Positions 1 to 12,133 of a stretch of 64,000 nucleotides of DNA are shown one piece after another. The notes under the pieces are model-generated. The model had not been told where the DNA came from. It was given only the letters and a program-made list of their open reading frames with translations, and ran no database searches. Positions within the stretch are counted from its first letter, which is position 1. The number at the start of each line of letters is the position of its first letter. The DNA is from Parapristionchus giblindavisi (taxonomy: Eukaryota > Nematoda > Chromadorea > Rhabditida > Diplogasteridae). The position numbers were made by a program, and so were the translations under genes. The stretch lies in assembly GCA_943737045.1 (NCBI GenBank), contig CALSFV010000338.1, positions 62,001 through 126,000 of the forward strand, written 5' to 3'.

Positions 1-1103
1 CCTGTTGATGCACCATCCCGGTGTTACAGAGGAGGAGTATCTCGAATGGGCGAGGGAGATTAATCGGCTGATTGAGGAGCTGCACAAGATGATCGAGGCC
101 TCCCAGCGATTCTTCGCGGTATGTATACTTCGTCTTATTCATTATATTCATCTCCCAAATGTGTAGATACCGTAGTAATATATGACGTCATTTTGATACC
201 GTAGTCGCATATGACGTCATATTGATACCGTAATCACAGATGACGTCATCATGATACCGTAGTCACAGATGTTATCATGATTATCATATTCAGTATCTGC
301 ACCGAAGACTCGCTGCTGCGCGTGCTGGAGGAGCCCAGGTCGCCTGGAATGCGGCGATGGAGCTGCACCACGGCAGAGTCGTGTAAGTATCCCTTTCTCA
401 TCTTATCTCAATCCCTCTCTAACAATCTAGCTCCAGCTCTAGCTCCAGCTCTAGCTCTTTCAATCAATCAATAAATCAATAATTCATTAATACTTTCAGT
501 GCACGGGCTGGCCGACTATCGGAGGGGGTGGCGATTCTGGCTCACACCTTCTCTCTTCATTGAGTCAGGTATGTCTTATAGTTTAATTGTAAAAAGAATA
601 CAAACCAACCTAGACGCTAAAAATCTAAATAGAATCAATTATATGATTAGAATCTGCTATTATTGATTGATTGTTACAGTAATTATAAATCAAAAGAGGA
701 ATGATCGAGCTATTGCATCATCATAAACTGACCATAGTTTACATTTTAGATGAAGACCTCCGCTCGTGCCGCCATCCATCGTCGCCATGTAAGTGATTAT
801 AATAATAACTATAATAATAATATATAATAATGATGATTACTGAACCATGACATCATCTCATCATTCTTATCAATCAATACCATCAGTTAACTAATTATTT
901 ATATGGGCCAAATATTGAATGATTATCCATTTTAGACCGTATCTACTTCCGTTGTCTTCCATGTCTACCGTAACTCCATCATCTACCGTAATCTACTGTA
1001 CTCCATCTCTGTCTTCCATGTCTACCGTAACTCCATTATCTACCGTAATCTACCATCTAACAAGTTAGTGAAAACAACCATTACGAGCATCTTCATACTG
1101 TGA
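1..1103 (+). CDS. 3' part of an unrecognised gene, five exons
   Basis: Exons at 2-118, 294-380, 500-568, 750-788 and 936-1103 are joined by introns with GTATGT/GTAAGT donors and TTCAG/TTTAG acceptors. Every junction is phase 0 and the stop is TGA at 1101. The first exon reads as a charged amphipathic helix (EEEYLEWAREINRLIEELHK), the second is Ala/Arg/His-rich, and the last contains an internal duplication (VFHVYRNSIIYRN occurs twice). The exons are clearly more GC-rich than the introns. I recognise no domain. Exon 3 is open in all three frames, and an alternative donor at 383 would give an earlier stop at 561-563, so the C-terminal half is uncertain. The 5' end lies outside the window. Confidence 0.4.
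166..280 (+). repeat. 29 bp tandem repeat carrying three CRE palindromes
   Basis: About four units of roughly 29 bp lie in the first intron. Each starts GATACCGTAG/A and three contain the perfect palindrome TGACGTCA, at 183-190, 212-219 and 241-248; the fourth is degenerate. TGACGTCA is the consensus full CRE site bound by CREB/ATF bZIP factors. Whether these sites are used is unknown. Confidence 0.75.
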
Positions 1104-2593
1104 ATCAATGAAATCCACAATAGGCATTCCAATATCCACTGTATTGGTGGGCAGTTGAAACCTGAAAGCAACAGGACTTAGAGTAGGAGTATTGATTGAT
1201 TTATTTCAATATGTGATTCGCTAAATTATCTGAGCAAGACAATGATCATACTGCACAATGATACAAATCTAATCTTCTTTTGGTATTTGTAGACTATCGT
1301 AATCATTTGTGACTTTACCATTAACCAATCACGTAGTAGACTCTATCATAAACCCTATATAAAGGAGCTGACAAAGCTATGGCTAGGGTATCACTCAATT
1401 CAATGTGTACTATATCCTACCATTACAGTCCTCCATTACAGGGAAAGTGACTCACCTTCATCTCCATATCCGAGCGATATGATGTATGATGAAACCGAGT
1501 TCATCCTTCCTTCCACCGCGAGAGATGAGGTACTGTAATTTAACAATTAAAGTCAATATCGATCGATAGAGAGAGATAAGATATCGAGATAGACCAAAGT
1601 ATAGAGGATTCCGGAAACCAGGGATGGTGAAAGCTCTAGTAAATAGCGACCGATTGATTTCTTTCATTCATTTTCTTTCTGTAGTTACGGTAGCTTGATC
1701 GCGAAATGATTTTATTCAAGGAAACATTCTGCAATTTTTAAATATTTCAGATGGCGCCTTTGCACCCTCCCCCCTTTTATTTCTGTGTCATTAATTAGAT
1801 CATTTGTTCCTTTTATTACCCTCCATTCCCTGTGAAATCATTCCATTTTATTTAATTTCTATACTCTTTACTTATGTCATACAATGTGTCATTTTTTAAG
1901 ATTCTTTATTATTTTATATGAAAAATTTACAAAAATCGAAAAAAAATTAAAAAAATAAAAAATACTAAAAAGATTTCCGTTTTGTATATATTTATTCTCT
2001 AGCTAGTTTTGTTTATATCTTAGAAAAAATCAAAAAAAATCAAAAAAATTAAAAAAAGACACAAAAGCCAAAAAGATATCTCCATTGTACATATTAATTT
2101 TATTTTCCTTTATTTTCTTATCCCCTTGTCTCCCACTCCTATTAGTATCCCCCTCTGTACAATCCCCCACACCTCCTCACAGTGTCATCGTAGTGCCATA
2201 TATCCCATTTATAACTATTTCTTTACCCTCTTATTCTTTTTTATATATAGTGTATATATTTCCCTTTATCATCCCTTATTATATCCTACCCCCCGTCTCC
2301 CCTTATATATAGTGTTCAGAGAAACGAAACGAAAAGAAACCCAGTGAAAAGAGCGAGAGATTGTGTGCAAAAGGGTTGAATCTGTTCGTTTCGAGTCTTT
2401 TGAACACAATCACTACATAGTATCTATGTTATTATCTCCCCTATCATCTCCCATTCATATTCAATTTATTATTCTAGTCAATCAACAACCACTCTTTCTC
2501 GTATTTTCACGTTGTTGTCCCCCTATCTTAGCTTACTCCTTAAGCCCCCTTATATCTGCAACAGCAGTGGCCCATCTCTCTCATCTCTCGTCA
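1104..2593. other. Intergenic, with one candidate promoter and exon
   Basis: A TATA-like TATATAAA lies at 1356-1363. It is followed by a candidate acidic/Ser-rich exon at 1441-1529 (frame GAA AGT GAC..., ending in donor GAG|GTACTG) and a possible phase-0 continuation from 1751 to a TAG near 1796. I could not find a start codon in the right phase, so no CDS is called. The stretch 1860-2340 is A/T- and pyrimidine-rich with no convincing coding frame. Confidence 0.3.
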
Positions 2594-4275
2594 ATGAATT
2601 ATCCAATGAGTGACAATTGGAGAAGATGCTCCCATCAGACCTCCCAAGGTATGATCTTTGATCTCATATCATTTACAAACAGTCACATTTGTGTGTCATT
2701 ATGACTATTATACACAATCCAACCAATACTCACTTTCTCCCATCTTCAGGGCTTCTCTCCATACCTCTATTGCTCTTTGGACTTTGTCGTCGAAGACACT
2801 GTAAAGACGATCATTACTAACTCAATCGGATAGGCCTCCACCCCATCGAACTATTCATCCATTGTTAGTTATTCTATCATAATATCTGTTATAATAACAA
2901 TAATAATCAATAATCGCATATTCCATCACTTACAGAATGAAGTGATGTGATGTGAAGTGAAGTGACTAGCCGTGTTGATATACTCGTCCTTCCATTGAAA
3001 TTCCTGAATTGATGAGTACTCATGGATTTTGTGAGTGCGTTTTATTCTTTCTTCATTTTCCCACTCTACACTATACCTATCGTAATCATTCAGATCTCTC
3101 ATACGAGCAGGCCTTCGATATCTGTGTCAAGAACTATGTATACACTAATCACAATCTTCTTACACTAATCACACTCGTCTTTCTGAGGTACCGTAATCTA
3201 TGCTCATTTTTACCGTAATCAATATTATCTGAAGGCTCTCGAACTTTCGTCAGTCAGTATGCTCGAGAACAATCTTCTCCTCAACTTGAGACTATCTAAG
3301 AGATTAATCAGAGATTCATGACTATCTAAGAGATTAATCAGAGATTGATGAAAGCTCCGCCTCTCTTGATCTTTGATCTCTAATCAATTAATGCCAGCAA
3401 GATCGTCTTTGATCGTTTTCGTCGTATGAGTATTGTAAAGGAGGCTCATAGAGTATGTTCAGTATTGATTAATTGATTGATTATCGATTACTTTTGTAGC
3501 ATCGTGAGAAACGTATCAACATGGCTCATCTGTGTATCGTTGCTTCTCAAGCTGCCAATGGTGTAGCTTCTTCACTTCCTTCACTCTGAATTACTCATGA
3601 CTAAAACGTATGTCCATCGCTTTATTGATTGATTTATGCGACAAATTATCGATTGTTTATTACAGATTTCCATGATTTCTTCCCTCACACCTCGTCGTTG
3701 GCTTCTTCTATATTATCCTTCTCTTGCCGATGTCATCTGTGAGGTACGGTAACATGAAGATACGGTAGTTATAGACTACTGTATTTATCTCACAACTCGA
3801 TTACGATATTCATGCAGTTTCGAATATTCTAATTGAGTGATGCTTACAGTGAATCAGTGATTCATGCATCACGAATCTTGATGAATTGGTTAATCTGAAG
3901 GAACTCGACACAAATACTCAATTCCTTTAACGAGTATTGATTGATTGATTACTGTAATCATTCGATGTAGGAGAACAAGATATCTGAATATCTGGCTGAT
4001 GAATACAAGGTTCAGATCAATCCTTCACCCATCTTTGATATTCATGAAAGTATACAATAATAACAATTTAATAATTACTATAATTATTATTATTATTGTA
4101 TTTCATTATGATTAACTAAATATATTTAATTAAGATAAAGTATTGTTTAGGTGAAACATATTCAAGAATACAAGAGACAACTCTTCAACATTCTTAATGT
4201 CATACACTATATAATAGAATCAAGGCCAATCTATCAATCAAGATGGTTCCCAGAACGAAGATCTACGGTGTAAAG
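2594..4275 (+). pseudogene. pygl: Unprocessed glycogen phosphorylase pseudogene, central part
   Basis: Successive exon-like blocks match the catalytic half of glycogen phosphorylase in the right order: FVVEDTVKTII at 2783-2815 (family: YFVVAATxQDII), PSIEIPELM from 2988 (HPxxAIPELM), SYEQAFDICVKNYVYTNH from about 3098, EALEL...SMLEN from about 3233, KRINMAHLC at about 3509, LTPRRWL at about 3689, an INPSPIFDI block at about 4015 and VKHIQEYKRQL at 4151 (family: VKRIHEYKRQL), then MVPRTKIYG at about 4242. Intron-like gaps with GT...AG ends remain, so this is not a retrocopy. Damage includes a 20 bp tandem duplication at 3141-3180, a TAA at 3297-3299 where the family has Tyr, a 30 bp duplication at 3291-3350, and a frameshift near 4210. 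The N-terminal quarter of the family was not found. Confidence 0.72.
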
Positions 4276-4655
4276 GTATACTGTACTTTTGATTTCTTAT
4301 CAATTGATACGTGGGCGGCATTGTCGCTAGCAACAAGGCCCACCCGAATTAGCCAAAATTCACTCATAATGTTTTTAAAAAAAATTATATTATATTAAAA
4401 TGATCCAATTTGCGTCAAACCAGCGACAAAGGTTGCCCACGTATGATTCAAATCATCAACACACCATAATTAACTTTCATTACAGAGATAAATTAATGGA
4501 CTATTGTTATATTTTTGCTATATGTTATTGTTATATGTTGTTTTTGTTATTTTTGCGGAGCGGAGAAAAAAGGTGAGAAAAGTAAATCAATAATGTGAAT
4601 CTCACTATGACGATACCGTAATCTCATTACTTCAGAGCCCTCTGTCAATTAATAA

Positions 4656-5335
4656 GGAAGTTTTATGTTGAACTAACCAAATAAAACTATTCGATATGAG
4701 ATCGATAATGATTAATCTCCAATTGAACATAGGTTTGTCCATTTCTTCATCCAATATTTCTGAATCAGAAACAGTCATTCATAATATTCCTACAATAATC
4801 TAATCGATTTAAATAATTGCAGAAATATTGTTTTTCGTTGATCTTTGATCTCATACACTGTATGAGGGAGTAAATAAAGGAGCAGTCTCATCGTAATTAT
4901 GAAAGACTGGCAGAGCATCTACACGAATATCATCAAAAGTGAGATAGAATTATTGATTGATTGGAATTGATTAATGGAGAATATTATATTGGCTTTAATG
5001 ATGACTAATAAATCAATGGTGTGACGTTCCTTGACTTTAGCGTTTCGAGTGTATTTGATAAAGTGGGGAAAGGACTTCAACTCTCGGATCATTTAGATAT
5101 TAAACACATTCTTACAGGAGGCAATAGTGTTATCAAGGACACGCATACAAGAGACAATGATGTATATTTGAAGAAGAAGAAGAAGAATGATTAGCGACAA
5201 TTCTACCACGACAATGATGTCAGGTATGTACAGAGATCAAAGATCAACTCTCGATATAATTGCCCAGAAAATTGTTCAAATATAATGCTTACAGGTAAAG
5301 GTATCGCCATCGAATAAATAGTCATGAATGAAGAA
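4656..5335 (+). repeat. Local duplication, first copy (blocks A-B-C)
   Basis: Three ordered blocks recur. Block A (4656-4835) is repeated at about 5510-5710. Block B (about 4917-5250) is repeated at about 6470-6805, nearly identical from 4931 onward with an offset of 1553 bp. Block C (about 5281-5510) is repeated at about 6885-7110. The order A-B-C-A'-B'-C' indicates one tandem duplication of about 1.5 kb followed by divergence. Block C' has lost the ACTTACAG acceptor present in C. Confidence 0.8.
5021..5194 (+). pseudogene. Glycogen phosphorylase-like fragment, copy 1
   Basis: The open frame from GTG at 5021 to TAG at 5192-5194 begins VTFLDFSVSSVFDKV, which resembles the family segment VIFLENYRVSLAEKV, and later has LSDHL where the family has LSEQI. 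It then diverges and ends in a run of Lys codons. An in-frame acceptor (CTTTAG at 5040) sits inside the similarity, so exon boundaries are uncertain. It lies downstream of the main pseudogene in the order expected of the parent protein, which supports a common origin. The identification is by eye and weaker than for 2594-4275. Confidence 0.4.
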
Positions 5336-6395
5336 CAAATCAAATGCCAGCCGATCGATTATACTGAAATGAATAAAGTAAAAATTTGAAATGAACAAAA
5401 AATAAGGTATGTTCTCTCTTAGTCTAAGGAAACGACAGTAACCGTTAAACCGTACTTTGCAGTGAAGAATTATCGAATTTTTGTAAGTCATGCAATCAAT
5501 ACTGTACTGTAGGAGGATTTGATGCTGAACTAACCAAGTATTAGATCGATAATGATTGATCTCCAAATGAATAAAGGTTAGTCTAAATCTCTACTTCCTT
5601 CATACAATATATAATATCATAGTCTTTCAATTCATAATATTCTTACAATAATCTAAATAATTAATAATAAATAAATAATTATTTAAATAATTGCAGAAAT
5701 AATACCGAAACATACGGCTTTGTCGTCTAATAATGATTAATCTGTCCACTTACAGATATATGTGAAGTCAAATAGAGGTGATGGAAGCACTTGCACCTAA
5801 TGGACTCTCATTGGAAAGAAGATAGATCATTCTTGATCTGGAAATAAAACAATACTAGGTAAATATCTTATACCATACAAAACACAAATTGATCATCTAT
5901 TTGCTTGTTTACATTGATCTTTGATCTCATGTTTATTCTGTTATAGAATACACATATCCAGTCTGAATATTATGAAAAGGGATGTCCTCAATCTACGGCA
6001 CTCTGTGAATAATAAGCACTCCCAAATATGACATCATTACACAAGATTGGTGAGAAGACCGAAGAAATTACTACAATATCTTCACGTGAGTACAATGTAA
6101 TTTGATCTTTGATCTTGGTCGTGAAATAGAAAATAGCATCGCATGATTTTTTGGTCATTTAATCTTTGATCTTTACAGGAGAAGGAGACATAATGAATCA
6201 AGAAGATCTCATTCATATTGAATATGAAATAGTGAAGAGTTTTATTGAGAAGTTGTAGACGTTGCAAATATTGGTAAGAGTAACTATCAAAGATCAAAGA
6301 TCACGAATCAATCGATAATCGTTTAAGCTCGAGATAAGAGTTTCGACATGGAGCAACTTTATACATTAAGTACTGTATCACCGTACAGTATCGTC
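5336..6395. other. No gene recognised
   Basis: AT-rich DNA holding block A' (5510-5710) and scattered GATCTTTGATC motifs, with several GT...AG-like stretches but no frame that continues across them. Around 5330-5390 one frame has a weak likeness to the C-terminal part of glycogen phosphorylase (M-N-E-E-Q), not enough to call. Confidence 0.5.
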
Positions 6396-7110
6396 ATACT
6401 GTATTGAGGAGGAAAGGAATTACATATTGGAACCGTCTCATCTTAACTATGAGAGACAAGAGGCATAATATCTACACCAATATCATCAAAAGTGAGACAG
6501 AATTATTGATTGATTGGAATTGATTAATGGAGAATATTATATTGGCTTTAATGATGACTAATAAATCAATGGTGTGACGTTCCTTGACTTTAGCGTTTCG
6601 AGTGTATTTGATAAAGTGGGGAAAGGACTTCAACTCTCGGATCATTTAGATATTAAACACATTCTTACAGGAGGCAATAGTGTTATCAAGGACACGCATA
6701 CAAGAGACAATGATGTATATTTGAAGAAGAAGAAGAAGAATGATTAGCGACAATTCTACCACGACAATGATGTCAGGTATGTACAGAGATCAAAGATCAA
6801 CTCTCAATTCACAGATCAAAGATCAACTGTCAATTCACAGATCAATGATCAACTCTTGAAATAATTGCCCAGAACAATTGTTTAAAAATAATACTTACAA
6901 TTAAAGACATTACCATCGAATAAATAGTTATGTGAAGAACGAATCAATTACCAACCGATCGATTATTCTGAAATGAGAAAGTAAAAATTTGAAAAGAACA
7001 ATAAATAAGGTATGATCTCTCTTAGTCCAAGGAAACTACAGTAACCGTTAAACCGTACTTTGCAGTGAAGAATTATCGATTTTTTGTGAGACGCTCAATC
7101 AATACTGTAG
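6396..7110 (+). repeat. Local duplication, second copy (blocks B'-C')
   Basis: 6484-6800 repeats 4931-5247 almost base for base. The flanks are more diverged and C' (6885-7110) has small indels. The short GATCAAAGATCAACT motif is expanded at about 6786-6855, with three near-tandem copies where the first copy has one. Confidence 0.8.
6574..6747 (+). pseudogene. Glycogen phosphorylase-like fragment, copy 2
   Basis: Offset +1553 duplicate of the 5021-5194 frame, with the same TAG end and Lys tail. The two copies show essentially no substitutions in this block although their flanks are diverged. That fits either recent conversion or a junction inside a younger duplication. No complete gene surrounds it. 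Confidence 0.4.
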
Positions 7111-7632
7111 ATTGAAGTTGATCTAAAAGGAAATCATGAGCTAAAAGGTATTATTTATCTATTGAAAGTTGAAGTTATAAGGAATAATTTATGCTCATTC
7201 TCATTATACCATTTACAGGCTCTAACATATATACAGTATCGAAATGATACTGTATGAGGATACCGTAACGAACCCCCAGTATATTATCGATTGAAATCAA
7301 TCAATCAATCGATTGAAATGGATTTGAGAAAACGTTCCACGAGGTACCATTAACTATAACATATTAATTCTTAAATACCACGAAAGGATTTACTTACAGA
7401 AATGAATACTGATTGAATGATTGAAGAACGACGTGTGAAAATCGATTGTTTTATCGATTTTTGATGAAGATAATAGAAGGGATTGTTGATCGTGGAAGGA
7501 CAACAACAGTTGATGAGGAAATCTGAGAGAAAAAAATGAATAATGCACACAGAATAAGAATAATGAATGGATAAGGTAAATATAAAGAAGATCAAGATAA
7601 ATAAAATTATACCATTAATTATCCTATTACAG

Positions 7633-8043
7633 CATCATCTGGATTATCTCTCGGCTACCGTACTCCAAATCACTCGACCATAATCCACGATGAACGAAAT
7701 AAAAGTATAGGAGTCTTCACTACAACGGTAAATTTTATCATTGATTAATTTATTGTGAATTTACACATCTTTTGGAGGATATGATATCAATCGACACATA
7801 TCATGAAGGATGGACAAAAGTTGCACACGTTTCATCCAATATCAACCTCTACTCTGTCAAGGTACGGTACATATGAGCAATAAACGGTAGACGAAGGGAA
7901 TACAGGATAGAGGAGTATCATGGGGTCTAGTGGTACGAGCAATAGAGAGAATATTCCAGATGTCAATCTCTTTCATCTACCTCATCATATCCTTCAATGT
8001 TGGCTGGCCAATCATGATGGGGATGAGCAGACGTAATACCTGA
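7633..8043 (+). pseudogene. Three-exon fragment, possibly copper-transporter-like C-terminus
   Basis: Exons 7633-7727, 7778-7861 and 7906-8043 share one frame with compatible phases, giving about 104 residues and a TGA stop at 8041. The last exon has a hydrophobic segment FQMSISFIYLIISFN, whose spacing recalls TM2 of CTR copper transporters (Q...SYxLMLxxMTxN). The family's final GxxxG transmembrane helix is absent and no upstream exon with a compatible phase or an ATG was found. It could equally be the tail of an unrelated membrane protein. The acceptor before exon 2 (TTTGGAG) is weak. I therefore treat it as a probable 5'-truncated remnant. Confidence 0.35.
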
Positions 8044-8665
8044 CTCATCCCAAACTGCTCTCTACTGAACCAAGGTACGCTTAAAATGGGTAGTAAGATA
8101 AAAGTGCATAATACTGGATAGATGGTTTGGACCGATATATCGTCTATAGACTACCGAAACTCTTGCCGGTTTCTGGCTTAATCTATCAAAAAATCGGTTG
8201 ATCTAAATACCGTATAACAATGTCTTTATTCAGGTTCTCATCTCTCCATCTCTCATCTTCATTCGTTCTCTTCACTCTCCATGGCCTCCCTCATCATCAA
8301 CAACGACATCTACTTTCTCCGTCGCTCCTCCTCCTCTCTCTGGTTAGTTCACTATATACCATTTCAATGGCAGTAATTGCCTTTTTTCTTCGAACAATTT
8401 TTGACAATCTATGCAGTAACTGCTACCATATTTTTTAAATTTAATTTTTTTAAATGTTTCTGTACAAAATGGCTGTCCTTTACAGCAAACGCGTTCGAAA
8501 TAAAAACAACAACAAATGGTTTGTTTCTTCCCTCTATGTTGGCTCCCCACATTCCTCATATCGCTCCGGTTTCTAGATTTTTTAAATAGATTACCGATCA
8601 ATCATATACATGATATTGATGGCTGAGAGTTTCTCAATCGATAATTGAAGTACATGAGAAAGTAT
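8044..8665. other. No confident gene
   Basis: A Ser/Leu/His-rich open frame starts at ATG 8220 and runs 72 codons, but it overlaps exon-like blocks in other frames and has no recognisable domain. I do not call it. Confidence 0.4.
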
Positions 8666-9562
8666 CAGAAAAATTGTCACGTATGATCATAAACTTTGAT
8701 GACTAATTCTTTGTCAGTCGATAGTTTGAAGTAAGTAATATGTCAGACGACACAACGTTTAGACACGGCTATTCAGAAGACTATTCCTGTCACATTTCTG
8801 AATGTTGTTCCGCTAGAAGAGAACGCATATCAACTGTTCTGACCGTTCTTGTTTCCGCCTAACCACCTACTCTCCCTCTCGGCTCATCTAGAGTCAGCCC
8901 AACGTTGTCAAGTCTCAGAATTTCAACTGCATGATATATATATTATATATTTATCGACATGCTCAGCATGAAACAATACAGGTTTAAAAAAGCAGAAACA
9001 ATGGATAACTGAATACTCTCGACATAGCTAGATGATTGAAAGAGGGTAATATTGGACAAGATACTTGAGGAAAGAAAGGATAGAATGGGGTGGAAAAGGG
9101 GGGGGGGGATCTCTCATTGATGGGACCATCCCTCGCACGTGTCATTAGTCCGATGAATAACTTGAATTGATGAGATCGAGCAGGACTTGAATGGAAACAT
9201 TACATTGTGTAGTGGATAGAGTAATCGGTGGAGGAGGCCGATGTTACTGTGTGACACGATTGAATCTCTAAGATGGACTTACAATGAGAGATGAACCTTT
9301 TAAGGCTTCAATCAATCAAAAAAGAAAAAAAAAGAAAAAAATATTCAATTTAAAAAAAATATAAATCGCTCATTGACTGAAAATGTGTTGTGTATAAAGA
9401 CCACTTACTATTTGAAATATCAACAACATAGAGTTGTTAACACCCCTCCTCTCTACCACCCAATCTTTTAAAATATTTTCTCCCTCTTTTCGTTAATAAT
9501 ATAATTTATGATTATTTATCTAATTATTTTTATTATTGTTATTATAATTAGTATTATTATTA

Positions 9563-9595
<33 letters not shown>

Positions 9596-11224
9596 GTACT
9601 ATTTAATTATTTTTATTTTATTATATATTATCGTCTTCGTGCTGTGGATGAGTCATCCACGGCTGTTTTTACATCGCTTATAAAGATTTTTTCGTATTTA
9701 TTGTATGTATTCCTCCCTGATGGGTTCGTGTACCCATTGTTATCTTTAACCTTTGATCTCTGATCTACAATCATTTAAATCATCCATCTATATATGATTC
9801 CATTTAGCTGATTCTATTGATAGAATCAAGACGTTTTCATCATCCGTCCCGATCCCGTTCATCTTTATCTACGGGAAGATAAAGGTGTACGGGACCTTCC
9901 ACTTTCCCTGGAGTTAGGGCGGATCCAGATACGGTAAGGAGACCGATACATATACGGTAACTCATCTGGTCAATTATAGGCATTGACGTATCTTAGGAAA
10001 GGAGATCCAAGCAACATCTCTCCAACATTTGGATATCTACACGCGATTCTAGGTAAGCATATTCAGAATTCTAAACATTTGATCAATTCGGAATCAAATC
10101 TACAATCTATATTGATCGATGCTCCTTTCAGCCATCCTTGAATAGAATCGGTTTCACTCATGACGGACTCCATGTACCGTCATTAGAGTTGTGAAGTGCC
10201 TACTTCACTCCTCTATAGAGAAGATCACATTGTAAGTTTACCTTAGTTTATCGTTAATCAAACTACAGTAACGTAGCACCAAGTGATTAAATTCCAACAA
10301 TTAATCTTTCCCAATTCAGGATCACCGAAATGCAACACGCGACGAAGATCTTCTCTTCAAGTTCCCGCTATGTCAAACTAGCGTGGGACAGGATCCCGAG
10401 TGGGGTGCATCCCCACTGCCTGGAGTGCTCACGTATTACTGGTAAGCACGGCTGGCATATAGTATTACGGTAGTTTGATATATGCCAGACTACGGTAGTA
10501 CGATCTAGACTGAACTAATCAATCGATCACTTTACAGCACTCGATCGGCTCGACATGCCACCGAAGCTCCGTCTTCGCAGAACGAAGGAGTTAGTCGATG
10601 GTAAGAATAGGATAGCTCAAGAATAATCTTATCGATTGATTCGTTCTAGGTTACAATACTCATCGACGCCTCTTTCGTCTACTCGATCAACAACTTCATG
10701 TTCGGATGACACCATCGACTGTTTTGTGATCTTCATGATCATCATCACTTCCTCCTCCATTTCCCTTTCCCTCCCTCTCATTTCTCTTTCCCCGCTTTAT
10801 ATTCTCTTTGTTCTTCCCAATATCTCTCATCTATTTCATTATCATTTCTATTTATATTCGTTGATCATATTCTAATATATTAGTTTATAATAACTTCCAC
10901 TTGTTCAAATAGTATGGTCTATGAAAAAGTAACAGTCAATGAGCGTATTCGGAGGTAAAGTAGTTGAAATTCTGAGACTTGACAACGTTGGGCTCACTCT
11001 AGATGAGCCGAGAGGGAGAGTAGGTGGTTAGGCGGAAACAAGAACGGTCAGAACAGTTGATATGCGTTCTCTTCTAGCGGAACAACATTCAGAAATGTGA
11101 CAGGAATAGTCTTCTGAATAGCCGTGTCTAAACGTTGTGTCGTCTGACATATTACTTACTTCAAACTATCGACTGAGAAAGAATTAGTTATCAAAGTTTA
11201 TGATCATACGTGACAATTTTTCTG
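8666..11224. mobile_element. 2.56 kb element with 263 bp terminal inverted repeats
   Basis: 8666-8928 is the near-perfect reverse complement of 10962-11224 (both 263 bp). Outer ends read CAGAAAAATTGTCACGTATG on the left and its complement on the right. I see no clear target duplication. The 2.03 kb interior holds an AT-rich part with a TTA microsatellite (about 9540-9596), an 8 bp G run at about 9100-9107, and spliced exon-like blocks at 9.8-10.9 kb. No transposase was recognised, so this is a non-autonomous or foldback-type element, possibly with a captured gene. Confidence 0.8.
10330..10729 (+). CDS. Possible three-exon gene inside the inverted-repeat element
   Basis: Exons 10330-10441, 10538-10600 and 10650-10729 have good GTAAGC/GTAAGA donors and TTACAG/TTCTAG acceptors and join in frame to an 84-residue basic protein with motifs WDRIPSG and PPKLRLRR. 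A second frame through the same three exons is also open. It starts at the exon boundary (10321), runs on to about 10875 and ends in a hydrophobic Ser/Leu/Ile-rich tail. Two open phase-consistent frames make the coding assignment ambiguous. Upstream exon-like blocks (about 9840-9930, 9978-10050, 10132-10210) carry stops in the frames needed to join them. Unrecognised. Confidence 0.3.
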
Positions 11225-11479
11225 TCAATTACATTTTGCTAACTGACAATTGAAACTAACTGACATACGTGACAATTGCATCTTGCTCACGTGATCTTTC
11301 GCTGTTTGAACTGCGGTTGAACCGAAACGATATGGGGGGATCACGAAGGGGGAGTCATAAGAGAGTGGGAGGTAATCAAGAGGAGAGGAGAGGAGAGGAG
11401 GAGGATTCATGGACTATGGAGAGGAGAGGAGAGGAGGAGGATTCATGGACTATGGAGAGGAGATGAAGAAGACACACTT

Positions 11480-12133
11480 ATGGAGACCATGGAGAGGAGA
11501 TGGAGAAGAAACTTCATAGAGTGGAGAGATGATGTAGAAGATGAAGGCAGAGAGGTAAGCAACATCGAATCTATCCATAGTACTGAATAGATAATCAACC
11601 TTGAATCGAGAACTATTGTCTGATTCTAACACAAATGGTCTCAATAATACTTGATTCGCTGATGAAACTATAATTAGATTGACATAGTATATACAATTAT
11701 CAATAACTACCATCAAAACGAAAGAAAAGTGAAACATTTGGGATATATTGTGACAAAATTTGATAAAACTTCACAAAATAGCACACGTTTGTTTTTAGAG
11801 TAGATGCGCTTGAGTAACGTATACCAGTTTTACAAAACAAAGTTTAGAGCGAATTATTTCCATATTTCTCTCCTTAGGTCTAATGGAGAAACACACAGAT
11901 GCTCTATTAAGTATCGAAAAAAGATTTCAAAATCTTGTGGACTTTTATCAAATTTTGTCACAATTTGTCAGAAGTGTTTGAAGGTAATGATTGTATTGTA
12001 ATATATTCAGAGCCGACAAAATGAGATGGGCTGAATTCGTACCAGACTCATCTCGAGCATTATTATAACTGTTGAATGAAGACGGTCCGAGGAAGGAATA
12101 TGACTGGAAGGAGAAGTTCCGTCTGACTAAATG
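11480..12133 (+). pseudogene. Decayed exons of an unknown Arg/Glu-rich gene
   Basis: A candidate exon at 11480-11554 (METMERRWRR..., donor GAG|GTAAGC) follows a GGAGAGGAGAGGAGG repeat. A later exon-like block at 12011-12133 (acceptor ATATTCAG, donor ATG|GTAAGT) reads MRWAEFVPDSSRALL, then TAA, then an open charged stretch ending KFRLTKW. The in-frame TAA and the phase mismatch to the first block indicate decay, or a wrong join on my part. Family unknown. Confidence 0.3.

Noticed and set aside
2594..2820. A small two-exon gene of 41 residues starting at ATG 2594
   Set aside because: The second block matches the phosphorylase YFVVAATxQDII segment in another frame, so this is better explained as part of the pseudogene.
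3426..3589. A 38-residue two-exon gene
   Set aside because: KRINMAHLC is a phosphorylase motif, so the block belongs to the pseudogene and its stop is a decay product.
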